Assembly (NCBI GenBank): GCA_033961575.1
Contig: CM066737.1
Location: 86,238,271-86,302,270, forward strand
Origin: Aselliscus stoliczkanus
Lineage: Eukaryota; Chordata; Mammalia; Chiroptera; Hipposideridae
DNA: 64,000 nt
Reading direction: 5' to 3'
Shown piece after piece: positions 33,843 through 46,494 of the stretch. The position numbers and the translations under genes are program-made. The notes beneath the pieces were generated by a model, which was given only the letters and a program-made list of their open reading frames with translations, searched no databases and was not told the DNA's origin. How positions within the stretch are numbered: position 1 is the first letter of the stretch; each line of letters opens with the position of its first letter.

Positions 33843-36800
33843 CATTCCGTGGAGTCAGTGGTGTCATGACAATTTAAGTGCATCTTTGAGTCAGAATGCC
33901 TAGGTTCAATCCAGGTACCACCAATAGCCAAGTACAATCTAAAATAAGTACCTCTTATATAAAGTGGAGATAAGAGAAATGACAACATATGGTGTTAATA
34001 AGTAGCAATAAAGTAAAAAGTAAAATCTATATAAAGAACTGTCTCACCCCTCTTACACTGGTTGAGTATTTCCCTACTAACTTTAAGTACTTTTCAGTCC
34101 TCAGATTCCCAAGAATGTATCTCATATGTTCATCATAATGTTTTTCTTGACTTTTTTGTTTGGTTCTCACAATGCTTTTTCTATTGTTTTTGTTTCTCAT
34201 AAAGAAAGCTCTTACAGGAAAACATCTCTCTCTTAGTAGAGTTGTTAATGTAACTGCTTTTGTCCTTGTCTTAGATTTTATTTCTCTTGGCCATGACTCT
34301 TTGACCTTTTACTAGCTATTCTGGTATCATCGCAGTCTTACCACCTTATTGTTTTCCTCTTTTGTTCTATTTCATCCTCTTGCTTTTATGTTCAATATCC
34401 TCACATTTTCTGAGGAGAAAATCTGTGCTTTTAGATAAAATCCCTCATCCTCACAAATAGCTGTTTTGGTTGGTTTAATATTTAGTGGTCAAACTTACAT
34501 GCACATCTAAAAGGGCGAATAGTAGGAAGAGTTTACAGTGTAAAAATATGAATACAGGGATGATTTTTAGGAACTTTCATTGATACCCATGAAAACAAAA
34601 TATTAATAACAATGTGGTCAGTCCTAAACATATCAATTTCCTGCATTTAGGGGGATACTATAGAATATTTTCATTATTTTGTTCTGTATTTTCAAGGTGC
34701 TAAACAGCTGATACTTCTAGAGTCATACTCAACGCATTGTCAAGTACTTCTCTACAAGATACTGAGAACATCTCAATTTATATTTCACTTGAAATGATAT
34801 CTAAAACATTCAAGAAAACACAGTCCTGACAGCATGGAGAAAATTCTACTCCAAATGAAAGCAAATGTAATTAATTAGGTGATTTAAAACTCACTGTGAG
34901 AGCATTGCTATTTAGAACGACAACACTAGGTGGCATGATAAGTACAGACTGATAGAAAATAACACTTGGCTAGGAGATTCAAATTGTTTTCTTAATGCTT
35001 CAGGCAAGATAGGCATTATTAAAAGAATAGAATACTGCAGTGCTCCACTTTCCAACACCAATAATCTGTGGAGGCTTACTTCTCTTTGCCACTATTGCAT
35101 AAAGATCATGGGAAGGCAGGATCCAAAGGGTATACATTGACCTATTAGTTGAAGTTTTGAGATGAGTTTTTTTGCTAATCATCAGACCAAAAACAATTAT
35201 ATTAATAGACCTCACACTTAATACAAGCCTACAAAACCCTGTGCTTTGCATTTTTCAAAGCTCTTCACATATTTTATCTGATACTCACAAAAAATGTTTA
35301 TTACAAAAGACGGATGCAACGCCTAACCAGATATTAATTGGTTTGCTCATTATCACATAGAAAGTAAGGTGATATTATAAAAATTAAAAGCAAGGTCTTC
35401 TGCCTAATGGTGAACTACCTAATAAAAAAATGTACAGTATTTACTGTAGGGAAAATTAATAATGGATCTAGGTTTTAATGAAAAAAACAAAAAACAAAAA
35501 CGTAAATCAGGACCAACCCTTTGCTAGAGAGAAGTTGAGCCCAAAGCTCTGAATAAAGAAAGGTGTAAAAATTAAAGTTTTTTACTGCTTCACAATTTGT
35601 TCCCAACCAACTTCTAGCTCTGTCAAAACAAGATCATGGATAACGGTGGTGGGAAACATAGACCTGGAGACCAGACTAACTTGGAAGCAAAATTAGCAGA
35701 AGGGAGCAAGTAGGAGAGAGTTGTGAAGCATTAGGGGAACATCAGTGACAAGTAAGAAATTAGTGACAAGTGTGGTAAGGCTGCAGGAACAGAGATCCAG
35801 TAATTGGTGACCAGGACCTGAGAAACTGTGTAAAAGTAAGAGAAGGAGAAAACCCGTCTCCAGGGTACCCAGGAAAATACCTAGAAATAAAGCAATAAAA
35901 TAGAGGGCAACTACTCTACTGGAGTCAAAGCAAGGACTTGGCCATAGAAAATGATGCAACCACCCACTATTGCCTTTGGGAATAATACCTCAAAACTTTG
36001 ATCACAAGGCTGGCTGGAGACGGAATCCATAGAAACAGGCCTAGAATTCTTAATGTTATATTTCACATACCGCATGATGACTTCTGATATATGGGATGAT
36101 ACTGAGCCCATAGGTGAAACATAAGAGGTTAATTTATCATCCAAATAGATCACCTTTAATAATTAACGGGAAATTGGTTTTATTACACTAATGGACCTAT
36201 ACAATCATTCTATTCAAATTAATTTAAAAAAGATAAATTCTATTATAATAAACATTAGATAATCATGTACATTAAATTTTAAAATTTTATAATGATATAT
36301 GAACATTAAAATAAAATAATTGTTGGTAATATTTACATCATTTCCAATATTTTTTTCATGGATATTTATCTGAAAAATATTTTTGTTCAATATGATATTG
36401 TTGATTTATATATCCTCATAAAATCACTTTCGATCTGCAGAGTTGAATTTATTTTATGGTTGATAAATTCAATATTTTGATACCTTTATTGACTCTCCTC
36501 TGTTAAACATAATATATTTTTTTAATGGAGGGGTTAAGTATCTGGTACATTCAGAGCAAATTATGCAAAATAGAAGATATTATTAATTTGATTTTTTCAT
36601 TAAAATATATAAACACTGGCTTAAATATTTCTAGTACAGTTATTTTTACAAGCTTGTCAAATACTTCCTCTCTATTTAAAATCTTTTGAATGTTTCTCCA
36701 AGTTTAGATACTTCAAAACCATAGATTGTCTCAATTTCATTCCATTCAATACAGAATATAAATTTCTCCAGTTAAAAATAGACACTCCATCAAAAGATTC

Positions 36801-37370
36801 TTCTAATAAGTCAAGATATTGAAAAATACAAAGATAGAATTTTAAAATTAAATCTTTTTACACTCTTGAGTTCTTATTTAATATTTTGCAATTCTTCTCT
36901 AGGGATAAATTTTAATATATTCTGGTTTTAAGACTTATTTCCTATGATTGCTACTCAATAAATTCTTGAAAGGGTGATAATTTAGGGCCCTACTTTTAAA
37001 AATCTTTTTTATTAACAATATCCAACTAAATATGAACAAAATGAAGCCAAAATATAAGAGGGATTGTTTATTTAAAAAGCTGAATAATTTACAAAATAGT
37101 TCTTTAAAATGTTAAACATTTTAAAGATTCAAGATAGACAGCAAAGAGAGAAGACATATTAAGCCAAAATTCAAGATTGTTTTCTTTCTTTGGTCAACAT
37201 TAGCTTCATGATTTCTTTTTGAAACATCTGAATATGACTGTATTACAAATTTGGCATTCTTTAAAAGCATGTGAATTTCTTTTGCTAATGGAACCAAAAC
37301 ATTAACAGTGATTTTTTGGAGGGGGTACATGCACAAGAAAAGTTGGAGTTCAACATTAATGTAATTAATT
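33840..37370. other. Long unassigned AT-rich stretch
   Basis: No gene is seen in 3.5 kb. A weak MIR-like segment in antisense is possible at 35230-35370 ('gctcattatcacatagaaag'). 36160-37100 is extremely AT-rich. Frames of up to 88 codons (35693-35959) lack any family motif. Confidence 0.5.
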
Positions 37371-37729
37371 TAGATCAGCAGTCATTTTTAAAAAATTTTA
37401 TTAAAATTAGTTGGGTGACCTTGGCTAATAAAATTATATAGGTTTCAAGTGTACAATTCTATAGTACATCATCTATATATTGCATTCACCACCTGAAGTC
37501 ACATCTCCTTCCGTCAGCATGTATTTGGTCCCTTTTCCATTCCCTTTCCCTCTGGTAACCACTAAACTATTGTCTGTGTCTAGGAGTTTTTCTTTCTTTG
37601 TTTGTTTATCTTGCTCCTTTGTTGCTTTCAGTTTTATATCCCACATATAAGTGAAATCATATCGTTCTTGACTTTTTCTGTCTTAGTTTGCTTAGCATGA
37701 TGTTCTCAACGTCCATCCATGTTTTCACT

Positions 37730-37795
37730 ATATATATATATATATTATATATATATAATATATATATTATATATATATAATATATATATATATAT
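37730..37795. repeat. Palindromic AT-repeat inside the L1
   Basis: Sixty-odd bases of alternating (TA)n broken by regularly spaced TT and AA steps, so it is almost fully self-complementary. It interrupts L1 sequence between 'catccatgttttcacta' and 'ctcacatcttctttatcca'. Confidence 0.9.
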
Positions 37796-39054
37796 CTCAC
37801 ATCTTCTTTATCCAATTATCTATTGAAGGACACTTTGGTTGTTTCTATGTCTTGGTCACTGTGAATACTCATAATGCTTCAATGAACATAGGGATACATA
37901 TATCTTTATGAATAAATGTTTTCAAATTTTTGTGGTTAATACCCTGAAGAGGGATTACTGGGTCATATGGTAGCTCTATTCTTAACTTTTTGAGGACCCT
38001 CCATACTGTTTTCTATAGTGGCTGTACCAATTTACATTCCTACAAGTTGTATATGAGGGTTCCTTTTTCTCCACAACCTCTCTAACACTTGTTATTACTA
38101 ATCTTGCTGATAATAACCATTTTAAAGGATGTGAAGTGGTATCCCATTGTGGTTTTGATTTATATTTCCCTAATATCTTGTGAAGTTGAGCATCTTTTCC
38201 TGTATCTGTTCTCCATCTGTATGTCCTCTTTGGAGAAATGTCTATTCAGGACCTCTGGGCATTTTTTAATTGGATTGTTTGTTTTTTGTTGTTGAGTTGT
38301 ATGAGTTCCTTATATATTTTGGATATTAGCTCCTTATAAGAGGCATTGTTTGCAAATGTCTTCTCCCATTGGGTTGGTTGTCTTTTTAGTTTGTCAATGG
38401 TTGATAGTTTCTTTTGCTGTGCAGCAGCTTTTTAGTTTCATGTAGTCCCATTCATTTATTTTTGCTTTCACTTCCCTTGCCTTTGAGGTCAAATTCATAA
38501 AATCCCCTTTGAACCCAAGGTCCATAGTGTAGTACTTATGCTTTCTTCTATGGAGTTTATTGTTTCAGGTCTTATATGTTTAAGTCTTTGATCCACTTTC
38601 AGTAAATTTTGGTATATGGTGACAGCAGTTCTGTTTCATTCTTTTGCATGTGGCTTTCCCGGCAGCATTTACTGAAGAGGATTTCTTTTCTCCATTGAAT
38701 GTTTTGGCTCTTTGTCGAAAATCATTTACCCATGTTTGTGCGCTTATTTCTGGGCTCTCAGTTCTGTTCCATTGATCTGTGTGTCTGTTTTTCTGCCAAT
38801 ACCATGCTGTTTTTATTATTGTCAGTTTGTATTATAATTCGAAGTCAGGGAGGGTATTACCTCCAGCTCTGTTCTCTTTTTTTTCAGGATTGCTTTGGCT
38901 ATTCAGGGTCTTTTGTGGTTTCATAAAAATCTGATGATTTTTGTTCTATTTCTTAAAAAAAAAATGCCATTGGGATTTTGATGGGGATTGCATTAAGCCT
39001 GTATATTGCTTTCAGTAATATGGCCATTTTAACTATGTTGATTCTTCCACTCTA

Positions 39055-39285
39055 TTAACATGGAATATCTTTCCATTTATTTATGTCTTCTTCAATTTGT
39101 TTTAATAATGTCATGTAGTTTTCAGTGTATATTTCTATCATATCCTTTGTTAAGTTTATTCCTGGGTATTTTATTCTTTTTGTTGCAATTGCAAGGTAAT
39201 TTTTTTTCCCTTCCTTTTTCTGAAATTTCATTGGTAGTGTATAGGAATGCAGTGGATTTTTGTACATTGATTTTGTATCCTGCAA
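39055..39285 (-). pseudogene. L1 ORF2 remnant, post-RT segment
   Basis: This minus-strand frame reads into '[15 protein letters not shown]', a well-known L1 ORF2p segment after the reverse transcriptase core. The frame is closed by stops on both sides. Confidence 0.8.
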
Positions 39286-39358
39286 CTTTACTGTATTTGT
39301 TATTTATAATAGTTTTTATTGGTGGAATCTTTGGGGTTTTCAATATAAAGATCATACT

Positions 39359-39463
39359 GGGCCAGCTGTGTGGCGCAGTTGTTAAGCGCTGGCTTGGGAA
39401 GACAGCGGCCCCGATTCGGGTCCCACATATGAGGGCCAGTGACACTGCCTTAAAAAAAAAAAA
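39359..39463 (+). mobile_element. Short tRNA-derived SINE nested in the L1
   Basis: A box 'gtggcgcagttgttaagcg', B box 'cgattcgggtcccacatatg', then 'agggccagtgacactgcc' and an A tail. Short flanks 'catactg' at about 39352-39358 and 39465-39471 rejoin to the L1 phrase 'atcatactgtctgcaaa', confirming insertion into the L1. Confidence 0.9.
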
Positions 39464-39718
39464 ACATACTGTCTGCAAAAAATAACAGTTTGACTTTTTC
39501 ATTTCCAGTTTGTGTGCCTATTTATTTTTTTCTCCTTCGTAATACTCAGGCTAGGATTTTGAACACTATGTAAGAAAGGGTGAGGGTGAGAGCATCTTTG
39601 TCTTGTTCATGATCTTAGAGGAAAAACTTTCAGTTTTCCACCATTGAATATGATATTGTCTGAGTGTTTGTCATATATGGCCTTTATTATGTTGAGGTAC
39701 TTACCTTTTATACTCATT

Positions 39719-39904
39719 TTATTGAGTGTTTTTATCATAAATGGATGTTGTATCTTGTGAAATGCTTTTTTCTGCATGTATTGATATGATACTATGACTT
39801 TTATACTTTATTTTGTTTATATGGTCTGTCACATTGTTCAATTTGTCTGTGTTGAACCATCTTTGTGCCCATGGAATTAACCCCACTTGATCATTATGTA
39901 TCAT
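39719..39904 (-). pseudogene. L1 ORF2 remnant, reverse transcriptase segment
   Basis: The minus-strand frame has '[10 protein letters not shown]' and 'IISIHAEKS', matching the L1 RT segments usually read as H-x-DQVGFIP and ISIDAEKAFD. The catalytic aspartate of the second motif is replaced by histidine, and the frame is short. It would be inactive even without the later mariner insertion 36 bases away. Confidence 0.8.
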
Positions 39905-39939
39905 CTTTTTAATGTATCATCTTTTCACGATAAAAAGTA

Positions 39940-41191
39940 TTGGGTTGTTGGAAAAGTCATGACGTATGTTTGCAACAGTTCATTTTTGGAAGTATTAGAG
40001 TCTTTCACATCTATGTTATTGCTGTGTCATTTGACAGCTGACAGTTCTAGCTTCGTTCTAAAAAAATGAGTGATTTAGTTGAGTGTTGGAGATTTACAAC
40101 AAGTTGAAGATGGAAGACCAAACTGTGCATTTTTGCCATATTTTACTGTTTTACTTCCATAAAGGGAAGAACACGTGTCAAGCTTGTGAAAAGTTGCAGA
40201 ACATTTATGGTGACAATGCTCTACAAGAACATCAGTGCCAACGATGGTTCACCAAATTCCATGCTGGTGATTTTGTCTCAACGATGCTCCTTGGTCAGGG
40301 AGGCCCACCGAGGTTGATGAAGACAAAATAAAGACATTGATCGAATCAAACCCATGTTACATGACATGAGAGATTGCAGAAACTTTGAACATCCATCATT
40401 CAAGTGTTCATGATCACCTGAAGAAGATGGGATATGTAAGCAAGCTTGATATTTGGGTTCCGCAGAAACTCAAAGAAGTTCATTTGACAGTGTGTATAAA
40501 CATCTGCAATATGTTCATTAAAAGTGAGGAAAACAATTCTTTTTTGAAGCAACTGGTAAGTGGTGATGAGAAGTGGATTGTTTACAACAATGTCATGCGC
40601 AAACGGTCTTGGTCCTGACGTGATGATTCACCTCAAAAGACATCAAAGCAGACATTCATTAGAGGAAGGTTATGCTCTCAGGGTTGTGAGATTTTAAAGG
40701 TGTCGTGTTTTTCGAGCTCCTACCAAGGAACCAAACAATCAATTTGAATGTGTACTGTCAGCAATTGAGCAGTTTGAATGAATCCATCATCCAGAAACGT
40801 CCAGAGCTTGTTAATTGTAAAGGAATTGTGTTTCATCGCAACAACGTCAGACCACACACAAGTTTGATCACCAGTCAAAAATTATTAGAGCTTGGATGGG
40901 ATGTGTTGCCACACCCACCATACTCGCCTAACCTTGCGCCATCAGACTTCCACTTGTTTCACTCTCTTCAAAACTCCTTGCATAGTGTTCAATTCAGATG
41001 AGACTTTAAATCAGCACCTTGTTCACTTTTTCGCAAATAAAGTTACTTCTATGAATGAGGAAGCACACTGAAAGATGGCAAAAAGTTAACAAACAAAACA
41101 GGCAATATATAATTGATCTTTGTTCTTTTTATAACTAAATGACCTTTGGAAAACATAGACAAAATACGTCATGACTTTTCCCACAAGCCCA
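39940..41191 (+). mobile_element. Irritans-type (Hsmar2-like) mariner, full length, 1252 bp
   Basis: Terminal inverted repeats 'ttgggttgttggaaaagtca' and, in reverse, 'tgggcttgtgggaaaagtca'. TA at 39938-39939 and 41192-41193. It interrupts the L1 ORF2 remnant, so it is younger than that L1. Its termini match the two MITEs at 4450-4528 and 59291-59373. The length is normal for a complete mariner. Confidence 0.93.
40067..41070 (+). pseudogene. Mariner transposase, inactivated
   Basis: Mariner transposase cuts and joins element ends in the nucleus. The N-terminal helix-turn-helix part shows 'QCQRWFTKFHAGDF' (about 40233-40275). The catalytic part shows 'SGDEKWIVYNN' (about 40562-40593, first Asp kept), 'FHRNNVRPHTS' (about 40830-40863) and 'PPYSPNLAPSDFHLF' (about 40915-40960, third Asp kept). 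In the middle motif the usual Asp is Asn, which would abolish catalysis. Coding also shifts through three frames (40083-40331, 40385-40618, 40705-41001) with stops. I put the start at the ATG near 40067, but 40083 falls in the long frame. The phrase 'FFELLPRNQTINLN' supports the irritans subfamily. Confidence 0.9.
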
Positions 41192-41254
41192 TATTTGGTT
41201 TAAGATTTTTACATCTGTATTCATCAGAGATATTGGTATGTAGTTATCTTTTTT

Positions 41255-41694
41255 TTTTTTTCAAGATTTTTATTGGGGAATTAGGGAAGGGAAAGAGAAA
41301 AATTGCTGTCCTTTTTGTTCTTCACTCTAGTTGTGGAGGACGTCGCTTAACTGGCACATGTTGATATTATCATTGCACTCTTCCTGGGTGAGGCAGATTG
41401 GTCACCCGCCTCTGGATGGCCGCTCATGGCAGCTCTTGGCTGCTCACTCTGGCTGCCGGCCACTCACGCTGGCTGCTGGCCACTCACTGTAGCTTATGGC
41501 AGCCCACTGCAGCAGGGGCTGCAGCCTACACTGTTGCCGGACTGATGCAGCCCAGCTCCACGTCGAGCTGGTCGAGCTGTTGTTCACCATCTTAGTTGTA
41601 GAGGGCAGTGTCACTGGCCCTCATATGTGGGATCCAAACCGGGGCCGCTGGCATCCCCAGCCAGCTCTTAACCAACGTGTTACTCAGCTATCCC
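41255..41694 (-). mobile_element. Composite SINE, antisense (about 440 bp)
   Basis: The T-rich end and 'gatttttattggggaattag' are the Rhin-1-like tail. Next comes a GC-rich middle with repeated 'ggctgctggccactcac'-like units, then 'gtagagggcagtgtcactgg' and a reversed tRNA head. Flanks 'atgtagttatctttttt' at 41238-41254 and 41695-41711 are a perfect 17-bp target duplication. It lies in the L1. Confidence 0.93.
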
Positions 41695-41911
41695 ATGTAG
41701 TTATCTTTTTTGTGTGTTTTCCCTGCCAGGTTTTGTTATCAGGTAAATGTTGGCCTCATAAAATGATTTTTGATGTATTGCCTATTTTTCAATTTTTGGG
41801 AAGAGCTTGAGAAATGTATTTGTTAAATATTCATTGAATGTTTGGTAGAATTCACTAGGGAAGCCATCTGGCCCTGGACTTTTACTTTTAGGAGGTGATC
41901 AGCAGTCATTT

Positions 41912-42935
41912 GATCTAAATAAAATTTTTTGCAGTGTTATTTTATCACACCTTCTGCAACTGCACATATTAAATCATCATCTTTAAGCACTCCATCTCAA
42001 ATTGATTTCTCACATTTGAAGTATATTGATGGTCTTCAATAGAGTTGTGTCTTGTTATTTGCATGTGCTCATTTGTATCATCTGCATGGATACTGAGCAT
42101 CAGGAAACATTTTATGCTACTTACCTATGCAAGAAGTCAAGTCTCTTGCAAAATAGAAATTCAATAGGAAAATTTTCATTAATTTTTTTGCTTTCTTTCC
42201 CTTTCTTTTTAAGCACATTTGTGTCTAAAGGGCTTATTGCAAAAATAAATAAATAAATAAATAAAAATAAGGAAAAGAGCATTATCAAACAAATGTAAAT
42301 GAATAATTGTATATTTATTCCACACAATAAATGTCAAAAACCATTATATGCTCTATAGCAAGATTGCTAAACCTCTAGTTTCTGCACATAATTTACATAT
42401 ACTTAACCTATATTTTCCTCAGTTTTCCACTGAACTGTCAAATGGCTGCCTGGTAGTCAAGTCATATCATGGGCAGGTTGGGTGGTGATACTACTAAACA
42501 TCCCTCCTACAGTAATTGTAGATGGGAAACAGTTTCCTGTTACTACTTAGCTTCAGCTGAGTTCCCTTCAGGCTGTCAGTGGGAGTCCTTTAAAAGGGAG
42601 TTCTGAATTATGTTGAAATTAAAGAGTCATGGAAAGAAAAATAGGTTCTTTCCAGTCTTTTTCAGATTTATCCACATGTGGATGGGAGGACGACTTGAAC
42701 TGCACCTATATGTCACATAAATAAGACCATGGCAGAAGCTGGAAGTACAATTAAAGGTCTGCCAAACACATACTGGACTATTTCAGTACAACTATTAATA
42801 ATAATACTGTGATATGAAATGCAAAAAAATAGTGAGAAGTGCTCAAAAAATGTTGGGAGACTTTTCAAAATGAAACAGACACAGCCCGAAGAAACTTTTT
42901 GTGGGACAAATCAGGGACAGTTTGAGCACCAGAAT
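41912..42935. other. Unassigned DNA
   Basis: No gene or named repeat; a short (AAAT)n run lies near 42245-42275. Confidence 0.5.
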
Positions 42936-42942
42936 ACTAGAT

Positions 42943-43270
42943 CAGGGGTCAGCAAATTGCGGCTAGCGAGCAACATGTGGCTCTTTGGGTACGTACTGTC
43001 TCAAAAGTTTGCCAGTCCCTGGAAGAGCCAATCCTGTCCCTCACAACAATTTAAAAATTATTCAAGAACCATAAATATATTTTTACATAATCACCATTAT
43101 GTGAATAATATCTTTTAAAATTTTTATAAATGAAACTATGATAGTTTTATTTTCATTTTCAATTTTACTTCAGAGCCACATGTAAGTACCCAAAACGATT
43201 CATATGGCTTGCAAGCTGCAGTTTGCTGACCCCTGGTGGCTCTTCCATCTCAAAAGTTTGCCGACCCTTG
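42943..43270. mobile_element. hAT-type MITE (328 bp)
   Basis: Left end 'caggggtcagcaaattgcgg', right end in reverse 'caagggtcggcaaacttttg', with 8-bp flanks 'tactagat' (42935-42942) and 'tactaaag' (43271-43278) matching at 6 of 8 positions. The 8-bp duplication and termini fit the hAT superfamily. Extra internal copies of the terminal motif lie at about 42999-43021 and 43205-43234. No transposase is present. Confidence 0.8.
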
Positions 43271-43279
43271 TACTAAAGT

Positions 43280-46200
43280 AAAATAATAAATTATAAATAG
43301 GACAAATAATAAACTAGACTAAGTAATCCCTTTTATGCCATATTGAAAAAAAACTAGATTTTTTTCAAAGTGAAATGGAAAGCATTTAAAACATTTTAAA
43401 TAGTTGTCTGATTCCTACCCTTCCCCTCCCCAAGATTACTCCAGTTGCTATGTAATGAGCAGAGTGAAAGAATTTGGTTAAGTGAGAGTAGGGATGCCAG
43501 GAGGCAATGACAATACCAAGGCAAAAAAGAAGATATATCCTAAAAGTTAAAGCAGAGGGAACTACACAGGAAATGTCATCCTTTCTATCTTTACCAAAAA
43601 TCTGTTCATTTGTTGTTCAATACAGTCCTAAACAAGGTTTCTTGCTGACAAAAGTCTTTCTCTAATGGCAGGTTGCCATATTACGATGTCACCTCAACCC
43701 CAGAAAATCAGGGAAGGAATAACAAAATTGTAAGATTTCCAGTCATTCTATTTTGTTGCTTAACTTTTACATTTATGGCAAGATGATAAATTCACTGACT
43801 ATATATAATAGAAAATGAAATGGTGTGCAATGCCAGCATTTCTTTTCTTTCCTGAAGGAAATATATTAAAAAATAAGCAGTACCATCCAAATCATTCTGC
43901 ATAAGTGGAATCATATTTTAGTGGGTTAGATGTTTATCCGGCTGCATTTTGTATTTTAGCATCAACGGCCATTAAAAGAAGAAAAATTGAATGTCTTGTA
44001 TAAGAGAAGATGCATATCTTCAAAATCACTTTGACTCTCCACTGGAGCTTTCAAAGTTCATATTCATAACAATAGTATAAATGTGAAATAATATGCCTGG
44101 TACTAGGGTATAAAACTGATTCCCTCAGCTATACTGATGATGCATGTTATCTTTCTTATTTATAGAAAATAATATGAACATGGCGTTATGAGTCACCTTC
44201 ACACTTCTGTGCTATTCTTTCTTTCTCACATCAGCCCACATCAATAAGATATTGCCTGCAAAATAACATGCCAGTACAATTTCCAGTTCTTTCAGCATTG
44301 ATCCTCTCTTATTTATGAGAAGGGAGAGATCAGGTAGAATGAGCATGCATTTAGTCAAATGGGGCCGTGTTTCCAAGCTTATTTAGTTTCACTAATCCAA
44401 TAGTAAATGAAAAATCACTCATTCCTTATGCCCCATTTGAGTAAAACCAGGGACACAGTGCGTACTTTTATAGAATATTTTTGTCTCATTTGCACAGAGA
44501 AATCTAACCTATAAATTCCAATAAACAGATAGCATATAAACTATATATTTCATAATATTTATATGCTGATCATTATATTCAGTACCACTGTTAAAGAGAC
44601 TGAGAAATACCTGTGTGTTGAGGCTGAGAGAGATGTCGTCCTTTCAAACTCTTGTTAACTTCACCAACATTTTTCAAAGTACCATGCCATTGCTTACTAT
44701 CCTATGTTAGCATTTTCTACATGATATTAATAGAAGAAAAATAGTGGGATTGGTTAATATTTTGAGTAACTGTGAAGAGCTCAATGTCTCCATATTAGAG
44801 TGTCAAAAGTTATTAAAATAGTGCAGATTGAAATTAGAGCATGATACTGGTATTTGGTCAAAACAACAATAAAACCCATTACATTTTCAATTTGAGAATT
44901 TGAGAAGCGTTTTAGTGAACTGTCTTGGATGATTTACATGAGTAAAAAGTAAATTCATATTGTATCTTAGCCATTAAACATTTTGTATGTACTTGCTCAT
45001 AAATTAAGCCACCTAACTTGTATACTATAGGATCAGGTTTTCGAGAAAGCTGCTAACACTTCTACTATCTAGCTGAGTCCTGAGTGACCAACTTGACATT
45101 CATCCCTGTGGACTACTAAGGCTCAAAACAGCTAATAAGGACAACTCTCTACGATATGCCTATAGTGTGGTATTCATAGCCTTACAATATTCTGGGTTCT
45201 GGAGAGGTATGCCTGCTTTTCCAGTTAGCTGTACAGTAGGTCAAGTTCTATGGGAATCCTAAGCTCTTCCCTTCCCTTTTCTTTACTCCATCCCTAAAGC
45301 AATATGAGGAATTCTGTGATGGGTCAGGTTTAAAGATACTTTTTCTGCCACTGATAGTGCATGGTATTTTCCTTCTCCCTGATTTTTTTGGGGGTTCTCA
45401 AAGTTGTGATCCCTGTGGTACACTTTCTTTCCTATACTCTGTGTTTCCTAGAGCCAGAGGTATCAGAGCAAGAGGCACTGTGTGAGCTCATTCCATTACA
45501 TAATCCCTTTTCAGAGTAAATAAAATAAGATTAGAGACATCTCTGTCCAGTTCTACTCTTCCTACTTAGAAAAAGCTCCCTAAACTTCACAAAGATAAGC
45601 AAAACTGGAAAAATATAAAAAATGCCAAACTTATATCACTGTGTGTGTGGAAAACTTAGGAGGTGAAAAACTTGCAAATCAAACACTACAATAAATTTAA
45701 AAAATCAAAACATTAACCAAAAAGATTTATTAACAAATGCTAGGGTTGTTTAATGTTCCATAAGCAATGAATATAATTCATCACATTAATAGGTCAGTGA
45801 AGAAATATGATGTGATGGCTTGTTATTTCCTGAACTTGCATGGTAACGATCATTCTGTAGGGCAATTAGTCACCTAATGGTGAGATAGGACTCACTGATG
45901 ATCTACATAGATTTCTCTGTGTTTGAAAAATTTGCGTGTTGTCATTAGTATACAAAGCAGTCTAGGGACCTCCGGGTTTGAGATCAAAGGAACAAACAGG
46001 AACAGTGTCAGGAGTGATGAGCATAGTCAAATGGAAGTCAGAGGACAAAGCATGGGCATTTGAGTGGCTAGCTTCCTAAATAGCCTGGTCAAGGGTAGGG
46101 GCACTGAGACTGTGAAATAAATATCTTCTATTTAATAGAAACTGAAAGATTTAGCAAAATCCTAGCCGGGTTTTAGGCACCAAGAACACTCTGGGCACAT

Positions 46201-46490
46201 AAAAGCCAGAAAATGTAGAAGACAAGACTTTGATTTAAAGATAAAGCAAGAGTCCACAAAGGTAAAATATGAGTGATATAAGATTAATATGTGTTATCTG
46301 ATATTGAGCCATTTAATGACTAATCTAGGGTTCTTTTGTCTGATACTGGGCACAGTTTTCCTACTTCTGTAAAACTGAGTTCTTCTGCTCCTGATTCTTG
46401 AAATAATTGCTTCTAATGAATGGTATTAAATTTAATAAGATCCCATGGGTATAACCAAGAACAAGGTATAGCACATAGTATTTATTTAGT
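43280..46490. other. Long unassigned stretch
   Basis: I can assign no gene or repeat over 3.2 kb. No open frame of note occurs between about 43120 and 46510. Confidence 0.5.
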
Positions 46491-46494
46491 AAGT

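Larger units (their letters stand above)
37388..41896 (-). mobile_element. 5'-truncated L1, antisense, invaded by a mariner and two SINEs
   Basis: The L1 3' UTR begins at 37388 on the plus strand ('aaaaaattttattaaaatta'). The 3' half of ORF2 then extends to 41896, where the copy is truncated. Flanks 'gatcagcagtcattt' at 37373-37387 and 41897-41911 are a perfect 15-bp target duplication enclosing everything. After removing the mariner (39940-41191) and the SINEs (39359-39463 and 41255-41694), about 2.7 kb of L1 remains. An AT-repeat expansion sits at 37730-37795. Many stops and frameshifts make it inactive. Confidence 0.93.

Noticed and set aside
33636..33988. Frames with repeated Cys-Val residues
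   Set aside because: These are translations of the (AC)n microsatellite at 33810-33839.
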